64,000 bases of DNA from Owenia fusiformis (Eukaryota > Annelida > Polychaeta > Sabellida > Oweniidae), in assembly GCA_903813345.2 (NCBI GenBank), contig CAIIXF020000002.1, positions 24,134,455 to 24,198,454 on the forward strand, read 5' to 3'. The position numbers were made by a program, and so were the translations under genes. Under the pieces are notes generated by a model, which was not told the DNA's origin, did not search any database, and saw only the letters and a list, made by a program, of their open reading frames with translations. Shown one piece after another: positions 22,188 through 33,509 of the stretch (the first letter of the stretch is position 1; every line of letters starts with the position of its first letter).

Positions 22188-22234
22188 CGTCAGAAAGGGG
22201 GTGCATTTGATGCAAACGCACTCCCCCCTCTGAA
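22188..22234. repeat. short hairpin
   Basis: CGTCAGAAAGGGGGTGCATTTG pairs imperfectly with CGCACTCCCCCCTCTGA. It also occurs in block 2 at about 42,036-42,085. Confidence 0.45.
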
Positions 22235-22735
22235 AATACCAGTTTTTTTTAAATGAGATTTCTTCGAATTCAAAAAATTGATTTTATTAGAAAGGAACTA
22301 TTTATTAGTTCTCATGGTACTTAACAGAAAATGGCAATACAGGAGGTGACAAAACCATTTGAACACCTGGATTTTGAACATTTTTGAACAAAGATAACAG
22401 AGTTCTGTTTTGACCGCCAGTCAGTTTAACTAGTTCCACATATGACCATTACATGACCAGGGTCACAATGTTTATGGTCAGAATGACCCTAAACAGCCCT
22501 CTGAAAATGTGGCTGAAAATAGCTAAAAGTAGCAGCTTCATTGAACAGAATCTTTTGAATTTCAGAAAATGTGCACAATATATTACTCTAAATGAGACAA
22601 ATTTTATCATTTAAGAAAAAAAAGAAAAGCGATCTATTTTCCGTTTTATGACCACCAATTTTTTTTTTAATTTTAAAGATACCATAATATAAACAGTCAA
22701 TATGCAGTTATGATTTGCTTAGATTGCATCCACCC

Positions 22736-22812
22736 ACTATGGCTAATTGGCAGAGTCAAGGTTACCACTATCGGTTGGCCCTGGCTTCGACTCCCACTTT
22801 TGATTGTAGGAT
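22736..22812 (+). other. tRNA-like / SINE-like box pair
   Basis: TGGCTAATTGG (22,740-22,750) fits a Pol III A box and GCTTCGACTCC (22,784-22,794) fits a B box with one mismatch, about 44 bp apart. No acceptor stem closes, so it is not a tRNA gene; it may be the head of a SINE. The block-2 copy lies at about 42,590-42,650 and has lost a few bases after the B box. Confidence 0.35.
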
Positions 22813-23374
22813 ATGTAATTCAGGGTATTATTATCTTAGCGTATTACTGTTTATATGGGTTCCTGAGTGGTCCGCAACTCTTATAAAAAGGCTTGTGTTG
22901 TCTGTGTACCAGTGCACATAGAAGAACACAGGGCTTGACCAAGTGCCTAAACAGTTTGATGAATGGTGTGCTGACCAACAGAATGTACCAGTCTTCAAGC
23001 TTTGGTTTCTGATTATTCAAATTCAAATACTGAGCCTTGACTATGTGAGGGTTATAGGACAGGAGAATTTTCCTCTTTATCTCTAGATGGTTTCCCTTTG
23101 ATTTTCATCATTGTTAAAGACTAATCATGGGCGACGCCCACTTTTCATATGCTGAACATTTAGGCTATTAAACCTCTTTCATGGATTGAACCAGAACCAG
23201 AAGGGCCACCACAGTCACAGGCTACAGTCTCTAAATTCTCAAGAGAGCCTATGCTAAATATACAGCTGTCCAGAATCTATATGATGAAGTGATTTAACAG
23301 TTTCATGAATGGTGTGCTGACCAACAGAATGTGTCAGTCTTCAAGATTTGGTTTCCTATTATTCTAATTGAAAT

Positions 23375-23990
23375 ACTGTGCCTCTACTCTAACTCGAAAA
23401 GTAGTGGATGGATGTTGTTCATACTTGATATGTAAATACGTACTTATGAGCCTGATGACACTTCGATTAGTAGGTGGCCATTTTAAAAAATGGCTGTCAT
23501 TTTTACATTTTTACTGTAACTTGAAAAGTTTTGGAGCGATTTTGTTCATATTTGATATGTGAATACTTTAAGCATGGCACATTGTCTAATAAAACTTTGG
23601 GGAGTAGTCAGCCATTTTGAAAAATGGCCACCATTTTTATGTGTGTTACTTTACATTTTTTATTATAATTCAAAAAGTAATAGAGCGATTTTGTTCATAT
23701 TTGTTATGTTATATGATTGCATACTGTCTTATGACATTTTGGGTAGAAGGCAGTCATTTTAAAAAATAGCCAGCATTTACATGCATGTGTGTGTGATTTT
23801 TTAAAAATGTGGCTACTTAAAAGCATATTACTTCTTCTGATGATAACTTGGCTAGTAAGCAACCATTTTGAAAATGGTGGCCTTTCTTATGGGTGTTATT
23901 TTATGATATTTGCTATACATTTTGTTTGTAAAAATGCCAGCCATTTCTGTTCGATGGGATTCGCTACACTTTGGCGTTGCCGTTGTTCTG
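23375..23990. repeat. degenerate ~150-160-bp tandem repeat (pearl-core-like)
   Basis: Units share CGAAAAGTA, GATTTTGTTCATATTTGATATG and the self-complementary GCCATTTTGAAAAATGGC. The block-2 copy is at 48,770-49,390. Short open frames across it are repeat artefacts. Confidence 0.55.
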
Positions 23991-24548
23991 GTTTAATTCA
24001 ATATATACATTTCTGCATATCCTAATCATCAAAAAGGTAGTTCCATTGATCAGACATCTAGAATCTAGAAAACTAGAATCTCAGAGTAAGCATAGGGAAG
24101 ATTTTTTAAAATATATTGTTTCCATCAGATTCATTCAAACCAGTAACCTATACTACTGTAGTATCAAAGTAATTCTAAGAATATCTACATACACGTATGT
24201 GACCTGAGACAAAAATCGTAGATATTATTTTTTAAAAACAGGTATTTTTATTTAATTAGCACAGATTGAGGATGATTCCCATTTGGAAGAATGCTCCTGT
24301 TTTGTAACATTCAAAATCTACAGTTAAATGAGGGTTTTTGAGGTTTGATGCTCAACCCCCTTGGCCAAAAATTCTTTTCAAAATCATGCAGTTTTTCACC
24401 ATTCTAATCACTATTCCGGTGACATAGGTCATTTCTGGGCCAAAGTTGTCAAAAATGAATCCCCATGGAATTTTTTAAAAACTAACCCCCCCCCCCCCCC
24501 CTCTTGGCAAATCCTTGCTACGAGCCTTAAGAGGGTTTGTTTTTATCG

Positions 24549-25657
24549 TACCTAATAAAGGTACGATATTGTCGTCAGCTTGACGGGCGGGCGGGCGGGC
24601 GGGCGGGCGGGCGGGCGGGCGGGCGGCGTCTCACTTTTCAGCTTGTCTACAGGTTTCCAGCCAAACCATTTGACAGATTCATCTGAAATTTTCAGGAATG
24701 TTTCTACGTATCAAAGTTAAGAACTGATTAGTTTTTGGGCATTCTGGGTAAATTTTAAGGTGGCCATTTTGGATTTTCCGTCCTAAAATCTTCACTTTCA
24801 AGACTTGTCTACAGGTTTCCAGCCAAACCATTTGACGGATTCATCTGAAATTTTCAGGGATGTTTCTACGTATCAAAGTTAAGAACTGATTAGTTTTTTG
24901 GCATTCTGGGTAAAATTTAAGGTGGCCGTTTTGGATTTTCCATCCTAAAATCTTCACTTTCAAGACTTGTCTACAGGTTTCCAGCCAAACCATTTGACGG
25001 ATTCATTTGAAATTTACAGGGATGTTTCTACATATCAAAGTTAACAACTGATTAGTTTCTGGGCATTCTGGGTAAATTTTAAGATGGCCATTTTGGATTT
25101 TCCGTCCTGAAATCTTCACTTTCAAGACTTGTCTACAGGTTTCCAGCCAAACCATTTGACGGATTCATCTGAAATTTTCAGGGATGTTTCTACGTATCAA
25201 AGTTAATTGAACTGATTAGTTTTTTGTCATTCTGGGTAAAATTTAAGGTGGCCATTTTGACTTTTCCGTCCTAAAATCTTCACTTTCAAGACTTGTCTAC
25301 AGGTTTCCAGCCAAACCATTTGACGGATTCATTTGAAATTTACAGGGATGTTTCTACATATCAAAGTTAACAACTGATTAGTTTTTGGGCATTCTGGGTT
25401 AATTTTAAGGTGGCCATTTTGGATTTTCCGTCCTAAAATCTTCACTTTCAAGACTTGTCCACAGGTTTCCAGCCAAACCATTTGATGGATTCATCTGAAA
25501 TTTTCAGGGATGTTTCTATGTATCAAAGTTAAGAACTGATTAGTTTTTGGGCATTCTGGGTAAATTTTAAGGTGGCCATTTTGGATTTTCCGTCCTAAAT
25601 TCTTCACTGTCACACTGCTGTGTTTTAGGTACGATATTGTTCACGTCTGTGCCTTGT
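24549..25657. mobile_element. pearl-like / non-autonomous Helitron-like element with tandem core
   Basis: The insert is absent from block 2, where GGGTTTGTTTTT joins directly to CTGTTTGTTGATG (50,520). The left part holds GTACCTAATAAAGGTACGATATTG and a GGGC/GGCG run; the right end has TTAGGTACGATATTG. Between them lie six ~165-bp units sharing CTTGTCTACAGGTTTCCAGC, CTGATTAGTTTTTGGGCATT and GGCCATTTTGGATTTTCCGT. This architecture (short ends, microsatellite, ~160-bp core repeats) is that of bivalve pearl elements. No target duplication is seen, as expected for a Helitron. Confidence 0.65.
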
Positions 25658-26164
25658 TCTGTTTGTTGATGTGATTAAAGCTGTTCAAAACCTTATTAGG
25701 TAGATACCAATGCTTTTTGTCACTCAACTTTTTGGCAATTAAAAGTCCGTGCCTGCATTAAATAGTTATATACTGTCCTGTGCATCATTTTGAAACCATC
25801 CTTATTTCTTTCTTTCACAAACCTTTTGTTGATTCTACAAAAGTATCCAATTTGTTAACATTATTTAGCCTTTTAAGTGGGAACTTTTTTGAAATTTCCA
25901 CAATGACTGCCATGTGATTCTAGAATTCTCATGAATGTGACATGACATCACAAGATTTTGTGTAAAAGAGGGAATAGAAATACAAATAATAGAGAATATA
26001 TTTTTTATTGAGTGATTTTTTATCAGTACATGTACTACATACACTCCATGCATATACAGTAAAATATATAATACATTATATAATACATAACAAATAAGAA
26101 ATAGAATAGTCAGCTGTCAATTAAACAAAAAATGAAAAAAGAATCAGAAATTGAATGTTAGATT

Positions 26165-26395
26165 TCTACTGCTTTTCTCCAGTATGGATAAGATTGTGAC
26201 TTATTAATTTAGATTCATGCACAAATGTTTTTGAACAAATGTCACATTTTAAATTTTTTCTCCAGTATGAATGATATCGTGTCTTTGTAAATATGATTTT
26301 CTTGGAGATGTTTTCAAACAAAAGTCACAATTCAACTGCTTTTCTCCAGTATGGATGAAATTATGAGATTTCCTTGCAAATGTCTAAACTGCTTT
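26165..26395 (-). pseudogene. degenerate C2H2 zinc-finger fragment (block 1)
   Basis: Paralogue of the fragments at 1.39 and 51.03 kb: about two and a half fingers with the same internal one-base lesion after an HTGEK-type linker. Confidence 0.75.
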
Positions 26396-26537
26396 GACTC
26401 AAACAGTGGAAACGCTAAATCATAGAAAAATTAAAGATTTTCCAAATTACTCTTCAGACTCAAAATGCACTGTTACATATTAATCTGTGTTTATAAAGCT
26501 CAACAAAATAATGCTATAAATTTATTATTATATGTTA

Positions 26538-26739
26538 CCATGGGTGTAGCGCTATTTTAGTACGCCAGTAGTACGCCACCACCACAGGAACAAGAGTTGA
26601 GTGAATCAAAAAAACGAGCATTCGAGGGGTTTTGGGGTTCTCCCCCAGGAAAATTTTGAAATTTGGTTGTATTTGGAGCAGATTTGCAACTGTTTGGTAT
26701 GCCTGTGCGTACCAAGCATACCGGGCGCTACGCCCATGG
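26538..26739. mobile_element. TTA-flanked MITE (PIF/Harbinger-like)
   Basis: CCATGGGTGTAGCGC at the left mirrors GCGCTACGCCCATGG at the right, with TTA on both sides (26,535-26,537 and 26,740-26,742). Copy 0 has the empty site ATGTTACATGTAATG near 1738-1752. A TTA target duplication suits PIF/Harbinger; the assignment is inference. Confidence 0.8.
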
Positions 26740-26935
26740 TTACATGTAATGTATAGCAAAATAAAGAACCTTTCTATCATAATAAATGTGCTTACATACA
26801 TGTATATACACAAAATCAGTAGAAAGTGAGAAACAGAAATGATAAACCTTTCATAAACCCTTAATTGGTCATCTAAAAGGTATATGGACAGTTTAATAAT
26901 TGTCATATTTATCATCAGTTATGTTGATATTTATA

Positions 26936-27178
26936 GGATGTTCTTATTTTCCTACACTTACTAGAAGTGTACTAAATGTACAATATCATAGAAAAAATTT
27001 CATGCCAAATAGAGTCAATTTGGCGGGAAATCTACAAGCAGAGTATATCGTCACAATATCCTCCGCATATTGGTTTTCCGGAGTATATCGTGGTGATATC
27101 ATTTACTTTGCCAATAGATATCGAAATTATTTTTTAATGTTATACATTTAGCACACTAAGTGTAGGATAATACATGTA
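26936..27178. mobile_element. small TIR MITE, block 1 only
   Basis: Ends share TATTTTCCTACACTTA against the mirrored TAAGTGTAGGATAATA, flanked by TATAG-like sequence. The interior has a weak palindrome around AGTATATCGT. It is absent at the homologous point in copy 0 (1931/16,971) and in block 2 (51,785). Confidence 0.6.
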
Positions 27179-27683
27179 TAGCATATAATATTTTAAATGT
27201 GATAGCTAAATAAAGTACATTTCTAAATTGCATATACAAATTCATATACATGTACATGTATTGATATATACAAAAAAAGTGAGATGGAAACAGGAAATAA
27301 ACATTATCTACTTTTTTTCCTTCTAACATGTCTAAAGGACATATGAATTGCTGTATTTATGTACATGTGTTTTACAAAAATCATAACAAGCAGGCAAGAT
27401 ACCTATAGTTTTTCAATTTTAGTTTATTTATTTTCCACATGCTGATTATAGTCTAATCTAAGTGATTTCAACCGCAATAAAAATTCTCTAAAGCTTCCAA
27501 AAGTTGATCAAGGATGATTTTTCATTTGTCTGTCCTACTTTTGCTAAAAATTTTTTTTTTTAAATCTGCAAAAACATATTCAACTGTTCAACACCTTTTT
27601 TCAATAAATTTTAGGATCAATATGAAAGGGAATCTACAACCTTTCAATTAGTCAACATATGACTTCCCTTACGCATCAAAATA

Positions 27684-28023
27684 CTGTAAATTCACTTAAT
27701 TTGGCTACTCTTTTAATTTGACGGATTGGCGGATTGAAAAAATTCGCTAAATTTGAAAATCCGCCAATTTTCTAATCTATTTTGAAAAATCCCAAGAGAA
27801 TTTGTAGTTTGCAATTATTTCACTTGTGTAAAGTATTCCTGTTTGGATGTCAGTGCTACACCAGGACTTACTGAAAGCAGAACACATGAATCTGAAACGT
27901 TTGTTTCCAGATCTATGATAAAACTTGGGCTCAGTCCTGAGTCTACCAAATTAAATAGCCACCAATATTTGAAAGTGAGCAAATCCGCCAAATTAAGTAG
28001 CATCAAATTAAGTGTATCTACAG
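27684..28023. mobile_element. TA-flanked MITE, block 1 only
   Basis: CTGTAAATTCACTTAATTTGG at the left mirrors CCAAATTAAGTAGCATCAAA...TTAAGTGTATCTACAG at the right, with TA at both borders. Block 2 lacks it (ATCAAAATATAAGTGCTC near 56,085). Inner arms repeat AATTTGG / CCGCCAA motifs. Its CTGTA terminus resembles that of the 17,008 element. Confidence 0.65.
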
Positions 28024-28182
28024 TATATTTGCCCATTAATTTTTCAACACACTGTTTCAATGAGGTAAGGTTTAATTTAAGGACATGGGTATTGTATCTG
28101 GTATGAATGACCATATAATTTTTCAAAAAAAATTCTGTCCAATGTCCAATTACCAGAAAATGTAGCAGCAGTAACATCTCTT

Positions 28183-30573
28183 CTATAAATTCTTGGTAAG
28201 AAGAGGACAGTTTTTATTATTCATTTTTGAGAGAGGACATAAAACAACCCTTGCCTCTGACTGGTGAATGATATTGTGATTTGCCAAGTGACATTTCTGT
28301 GCAAAGCCTATTGAGCAAATGTTACATTTAAACTTCTTTTCTCCAGTATGGATGAGATTGTGTTTTACTAAGTCAGATTTCTGTGCAAATGTTTCAGAAC
28401 AAATGTCATATTCAAACTGCTTTTCTTCATTATGAATGAGTTTGTGTTTTACTAAGGTAGATTTCTCTGCAAATGCTTTGGAACAAATGTCACATTCAAA
28501 TTGCTTTTCTTCAGTATGAATGAGATTGTGACTTACTAAGTGATATCTTCTTGCAAATCTTTTAGAACAAATGTCACATTTAAACTGCTTTTCTCCAGTA
28601 TGGATGAGATTGTGTTTTACTAAGTAAGATTTCTGTGCAAATGTTTTAGAACAAATGTCACATTCAAACTGTTTTTCTCCAGTATGGATGAGATTGTGAC
28701 TTGCTAAGTCAGATTTCCTTGTAAATGTCTTTGAACAAATATCACATTTAAACTTCTTTTCTCCTGTATGGATGAGATTGTGTCTTACTAAGGCAGATTT
28801 CCTTGTAAATGTCTTTGAACAAATATCACATTTAAACTTCTTTTCTCCTGTATGGATGAGATTGTGACTTGCTAAGGAAGATTTATGTGCAAATGCTTTT
28901 GAACAAATATCACATTTAAACTTCTTTTCTCCTGTATGGATGAGATTGTGACTTGCTAAGGAAGATTTATGTGCAAATGTTGTAGAACAAATGTCACATT
29001 TAAACTTCTTTTCTCCAGTATGGATGAGATTGTGACTTGCTAAGGAAGATTTATGTGCAAATGTTGTAGAACAAATGTCACATTTAAACTGCTTTTCTCC
29101 AGTATGGATAAGATTGTGACTTGCTAAGTCAGATTTCCGTGCAAATGTTTTACTACAAATGTCACATTTAAACTGCTTTTCTCCAGTATGAATGAGATTG
29201 TGGCTTACTAAGTGATATCTTCTTGCAAATGTTTTAGAACAAATGTCACATTTAAACTGCTTTTCTCCAGTATGGATAAGATTGTGGCTTACTAAGGCAG
29301 ATTTCCATGCAAATGTTTTACTACAAATGTCACATTTAAACTTCTTTTCTCCAGTATGGATGAGATTGTGACTTGCTAAGTCAGATTTCCTTGTAAATGT
29401 CTTTGAACAAATATCACATTTAAACTTCTTTTCTCCAGTATGGATGAGATTGTGACTTGCTAAGTCAGATTTCCTTGTAAATGTCTTTGAACAAATATCA
29501 CATTTAAACTTCTTTTCTCCTGTATGGATGAGATTGTGACTTGCTAAGTCAGATTTCCTTGTAAATGTCTTTGAACAAATATCACATTTAAACTCCTTTT
29601 CTCCAGTATGGATGAGATTGTGACTTGCTAAGTCAGATTTCCTTGTAAATGTCTTTGAACAAATATCACATTTAAACTTCTTTTCTCCTGTATGGATGAG
29701 ATTGTGACTTGCTAAGTCAGATTTCCTTGTAAATGTCTTTGAACAAATATCACATTTAAACTTCTTTTCTCCTGTATGGATGAGATTGTGACTTGCTAAG
29801 GAAGATTTATGTGCAAATGTTGTAGAACAAATGTCACATTTAAACTTCTTTTCTCCAGTATGGATGAGATTGTGACTTGCTAAGGAAGATTTATGTGCAA
29901 ATGTTGTAGAACAAATGTCACATTTAAACTGCTTTTCTCCAGTATGGATAAGATTGTGACTTGCTAAGTCAGATTTCCGTGCAAATGTTTTACTACAAAT
30001 GTCACATTTAAATTGCTTTTCTCCAGTATGAATGAGATTGTGGCTTACTAAGTGATATCTTCTTGCAAATGTTTTAGAACAAATGTCACATTTAAACTGC
30101 TTTTCTCCAGTATGGATAAGATTGTGGCTTACTAAGGCAGATTTCCATGCAAATGTTTTACTACAAATGTCACATTTAAACTGCTTTTCTCCAGTATGAA
30201 TGAGATTGTGGCTTACTAAGGACTTCTTTGCAAATGTTTTAGAACAAATGTCACATTTAAACTGCTTTTCTCCAGTATGGATGAGATTGTGTTCCCCTAA
30301 GTTGAATTTCCTTGCAAATGTTTTAGAACAAATGTCACATTTAAACTGCTTTTCTCCAGTATGAATGAGATTGTGGCTTACTAAGTGACATCTTCTTGCA
30401 AATGTTTTAGAACAAATGTCACATTTAAATTGCCTTTCTCCAGTATGTATGAGATTGTGCCTCTTTAAACTAGATTTCCTTGCAAATGTTTTAGAACAAA
30501 TGTCACATTTAAACTGCTTTACTGCAGTTTGGATGAGATTGTGATTAGACATTATACATGTATCTGTACTCAT
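28183..30573 (-). CDS. 27-finger C2H2 zinc-finger protein (B type)
   Basis: An uninterrupted 796-codon frame from ATG 30573. An in-frame TGA three codons upstream supports this start and argues against an upstream coding exon in frame. After M-S-T-D-T-C-I and a half finger (HNLIQTAVKQ) come 27 fingers of C-x2-C-x12-H-x3-H with TGEK linkers, then a 27-residue tail ending LLTKNL. Finger 4 lacks one residue (FAKKSLVSH) and finger 26 has Tyr for its first Cys. Contact positions (-1, 2, 3, 6) vary: R-S-D-S in the five-fold TRKSDLAS run, H-S-S-S, W-S-A-S and R-Y-H-S elsewhere. Fingers 5-9 and 15-19 are the same block. Expected to be a nuclear sequence-specific DNA-binding protein; no effector domain is visible. 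It lies upstream of a degenerate repeat array and downstream of transposon-rich DNA. Confidence 0.88.
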   Translation of the reverse strand: MSTDTCIMSNHNLIQTAVKQFKCDICSKTFARKSSLKRHNLIHTGERQFKCDICSKTFARRCHLVSHNLIHTGEKQFKCDICSKTFARKFNLGEHNLIHTGEKQFKCDICSKTFAKKSLVSHNLIHTGEKQFKCDICSKTFAWKSALVSHNLIHTGEKQFKCDICSKTFARRYHLVSHNLIHTGEKQFKCDICSKTFARKSDLASHNLIHTGEKQFKCDICSTTFAHKSSLASHNLIHTGEKKFKCDICSTTFAHKSSLASHNLIHTGEKKFKCDICSKTFTRKSDLASHNLIHTGEKKFKCDICSKTFTRKSDLASHNLIHTGEKEFKCDICSKTFTRKSDLASHNLIHTGEKKFKCDICSKTFTRKSDLASHNLIHTGEKKFKCDICSKTFTRKSDLASHNLIHTGEKKFKCDICSKTFAWKSALVSHNLIHTGEKQFKCDICSKTFARRYHLVSHNLIHTGEKQFKCDICSKTFARKSDLASHNLIHTGEKQFKCDICSTTFAHKSSLASHNLIHTGEKKFKCDICSTTFAHKSSLASHNLIHTGEKKFKCDICSKAFAHKSSLASHNLIHTGEKKFKCDICSKTFTRKSALVRHNLIHTGEKKFKCDICSKTFTRKSDLASHNLIHTGEKQFECDICSKTFAQKSYLVKHNLIHTGEKQFKCDICSKRFARRYHLVSHNLIHTEEKQFECDICSKAFAEKSTLVKHKLIHNEEKQFEYDICSETFAQKSDLVKHNLIHTGEKKFKCNICSIGFAQKCHLANHNIIHQSEARVVLCPLSKMNNKNCPLLTKNL
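28921..30180 (-). repeat. five-finger block duplicated inside the B gene
   Basis: 28,921-29,340 and 29,761-30,180 (420 bp each, 840 bp apart) match at every base I compared except one (29,172 C against 30,012 T region, AACTGC versus AATTGC). The five TRKSDLAS fingers between them are also near-copies of each other. This points to recent unequal exchange or conversion. Confidence 0.85.
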
Positions 30574-30609
30574 GCCGATTCATTTAAAATCTCATTGAAC
30601 AGGAACAAT

Positions 30610-31230
30610 ATTTTTTCAGTATATTTGGGGTAATTCAGCCTGGTATATGATGCTTGTAATTTAGGATTATAGGTATCTGTGACCTGAATGTGTAGGGTTA
30701 TATGTAAATGATGATAAAGCAATATCAGTATGTAACCTGTAACCATAAATGGGTTTCATTAATTATCAATAATACTCTGCACCTAATATATGATTTATAT
30801 GATTGGTAATTCAGCAATGTGCTGAATATGTAGCATATTACCACAATATGCTTAGTGTTATCAGTGGTAATTCAGTGGTTATATTGTTAACACTGTCAAT
30901 ATCAATGATATAGCTTCATTTTGGTTAAAATTTATACATTGATGATGATTCAACTTATTGAACATCTAGTATGCACTATTCAGCCTCAATATGTTTGAGA
31001 TTAAGTCGTATTTCAGCACTTTAGTGAATGTTTTGCATTTAACCTCAATATGCTCTAGTTTATATAATTCAATATGCTTTGGATTATATATAAATGGTAA
31101 TTCAGCACTGTCTAAATTTAGTATATAGCCTCAGTATGCTTGTGGTTTGATGTAATTCAAGAATATCAATGTCTAGTATACATAGAATAGTTTCTATTTG
31201 TTTAGGATTATATCACAGGAACTTGACAGC
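30610..31230. repeat. degenerate repeat array 5' of the B gene (block 1)
   Basis: Diverged units of about 60-80 bp share GTAATTCAGCACTGTC, TCTAGTATGTAGCCTCA and AATATGCTTTGGATTATAT. The same array precedes the second B gene (59,560-60,170), and a trace occurs 5' of the A genes. It could hold the promoter, but no core element is identifiable. Confidence 0.55.
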
Positions 31231-31279
31231 TGACATCCACAGTGGCCAACCTGCAAAAACAAGGGAAAAATCAATACCT

Positions 31280-32900
31280 GGTGATTTCACGATAAGTTTC
31301 GTTTTGTTTAGTAGATGAGCTGCATGCACACGCATATATAGAGGATATCCTATTATTTTTGAGGGATACCATTTTTATCCATGAGTGGATATCACTCATC
31401 TCCACGAGTGAGCACAGCGAATGAGTGGAGATCGACGATATCCAAGAGTGGATAAAAATGATAGCCAAGAAAATCATAAGATATCATATTTATCCGATGG
31501 TCGCTATTTTTGTATGGACTTCAAATAATTAAACCATTTTTTTCTATGACCTTATTTTTATAAAATGATTGGATGAAAAAATGTAACTCAGTTTTACTGG
31601 TCATATAACCTTGTAACTTTTCAAATTTTTTCCAAATATTTTTTCAATTTTTTTCATTTTCTTTATTTCTATAATTTCATTTTAAAATTTTTTTCTGAAG
31701 TAATTTTCAATTTTTTTTTCAACATTTTTTTCAATTTTTTCAAAACTTTTTTTTCAATTTCTTTTTCAAAAGTTCTATTTTTTTTCAATTTTTTCAAAAT
31801 ATTTTTAAAATAGTATCCGTCGGACACGATTGGATATCACGTCATATGGATCAGATACGATTTTAGTGGCGTATACGAAAATTATCTTTGTTGGTATCCC
31901 CACATATATTTAGTATCCATCGGATAAATAGAGATTATCCTATATGACCAATTGGCCAATATAATATATTTTCCCTCGGGACCCGCTGCCCTCGGGCGAA
32001 TATGTTATATTTGCCTCGGGATAATCACAATATCCTGAACCGACTATAGGATAATATGTTTATCCCATACCAATCTTGGTCATCTGGTTCACATTGTTCA
32101 GTCATGGAAATATTTTAGAATAATCATGTCCAGTTTTGTTTTCTTTGCCGTGGGCGGATTTTCCTGTTCTCTCAAATATTCCCATATTTATTTTCTCGAA
32201 TTTTTGATTGATTAAGTGGATGCTCCTTCCTTTTTTTAAACCATCATACAGATCCCGATTGTCTTTGTTTTCTCCATTGTCATTTACAGTCATTACACAA
32301 ACGTTACAAATTATGAACAAATATGCAAGCAGCGATTATGACGTAGCGGGCAGATATACTATATCTGCCCGCTCAAAGCGGAACGTAAAGCTATATCTGC
32401 CCGCTGATAAAAATATATAGAGATTATCCTATATGAGGTTCAGGATATTGGGATTATCCCGAGGCCAATATAATATATTTGCCCGAGGGCCGCAGGTCCT
32501 GAGGGAAAATATATTATATGGCCAAGAATATATGTTTATCCCATACCAATCTTGGTCATCTGGTTCACATTGTTCAATCGTGGAAATATTTTAGAATATT
32601 CATGTCCAGTTTTGTTTTCTTGGCCGTGGGCGGATTTTCCTGTTCTCTCAAATATTCCCACATTTATTTTCTGGAATTTTTTTTGATTAAGTGGATGCTC
32701 TTTCCCTTTTTTAAACCATCAAACAGATCCCGATTGTCTGTGTTTTCTCCATTGTAGTTTACAGTCATAACGCGAACGTTACAAATTATGAACAAATATG
32801 CGAGCGGCGATTATGACGTAGCGGGCAGATATACTATATCTGCCAGCTCGGAGCGGGACATAAAGCTATATCTGCCCTCTGATGAAAATATAAGTTTTTA
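31280..32900. repeat. complex foldback / tandem element (block 1)
   Basis: It starts with a long hairpin (TTTTTATCCATGAGTGGATATC mirrored by GATATCCAAGAGTGGATAAAAA, 31,372-31,462), then a T-rich stretch. Two tandem sub-units follow, each with palindromic AATATAATATATTTTCCCTCG / CGAGGGCAAATATATTATATT arms, the phrase GAACCGACTATAGGATAATA, and GCGGGCAGATATACTATATCTGCCCGC-like dyads (about 32,348-32,374). The block-2 copy is 60,250-62,238. It looks like a transposon or satellite-like unit; the family is unknown. Confidence 0.6.
32102..32320 (-). other. small repeated open frame within the foldback unit
   Basis: The frame reads DGLKKGRSIHLINQKFEKI then GIFERTGKSAHG and KIFP before a TGA. Related frames are at 61,914-62,174 (86 codons, ending NQMTKIGMG), at about 61,430-61,650 (apparently open), and at about 32,570-32,790 (broken by extra T residues). 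Four copies in the window make a repeat-borne relic likely; the origin of the peptide is unknown. Confidence 0.35.
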
Positions 32901-33000
32901 CAAACCGGCTTTATGTACCTGCAACACGTCCAAGTATGGGATAAAAAATTTTCCAAACCGGCTTTATGTACCTGTAACACGTCCAAGTATGGGATAAATT
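32899..33000. repeat. short tandem repeat, two copies
   Basis: AACCGGCTTTATGTACCTG followed by AACACGTCCAAGTATGGGATAAA occurs twice in a row, the copies about 55 bp apart. Confidence 0.7.
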
Positions 33001-33500
33001 TGATTATTCAATATATTACAGGGAGGGTTATTTAAAATTATATCCGTCCTATGACCGACAACATTGATCTTGACACATAAGATCTTGTGGAAATAAGGTA
33101 GAGAGAGATATTTGTGATTGATGAAATATTTTGAGTTGTGATATTGCTTTTGTGTATTACACAATCAGTGATTTTATAAAAGTACTGATAAAGCATATTG
33201 TTTACCTCTATTAAATGGTGGAAACACTATATATATCTGCCTATTAAATACCATTTTGTGCCCGAATTTGTATAATATTACCATCTACATTCTCGATTTC
33301 AGTCATGAATAACGTCAATAATCGATGGATAGAAAAACTACACCCAATGCTCACAAGCTACCTCTTTATTACCTGAGAAAGTTTAGGGCAGTGACCTGCA
33401 GAGGGCACTATCACAAACATGCACAAACATACACTGCACAAATCGATAAATTCCCGGGTATTGAAACGGCCTTGCAAGAACAGTGGCAGCATGTAACCTG
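33001..33500. other. no gene seen
   Basis: AT-rich DNA between the block-1 foldback unit and the repeat at 33.5 kb. Nothing recognised. Confidence 0.4.
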
Positions 33501-33509
33501 AGGACTTTA

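Larger units (their letters stand above)
21330..33000. repeat. segmental duplication, block 1
   Basis: Colinear with 41,170-62,238 once the insertions unique to either block are removed. Segments: 21,325-24,545; 25,658-27,600; 27,600-32,862. The shared sequence differs only by scattered substitutions and small indels by eye. Differences are mainly insertions: a pearl-like element (24,549-25,657) and MITEs at 26,936 and 27,684 occur only here. Confidence 0.85.

Noticed and set aside
22736-22812. Intact tRNA gene
   Set aside because: A- and B-box-like sequences are present but no acceptor or anticodon stem folds, so it is listed only as SINE-like.
24486-24502. Poly-C and poly-G runs (also 4978-4994, 36,174-36,183, 49,902-49,913, 63,064-63,074) as functional signals
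   Set aside because: Simple homopolymers common in transposon-rich DNA; length is unreliable in assemblies.
26535-26915. 126-codon minus-strand frame
   Set aside because: Runs across a MITE absent from copy 0 and is not maintained in block 2; a chance frame.
27815-28177. 120-codon minus-strand frame next to the B gene
   Set aside because: Depends on the TA-flanked MITE inserted only in block 1; the block-2 counterpart has no such frame.
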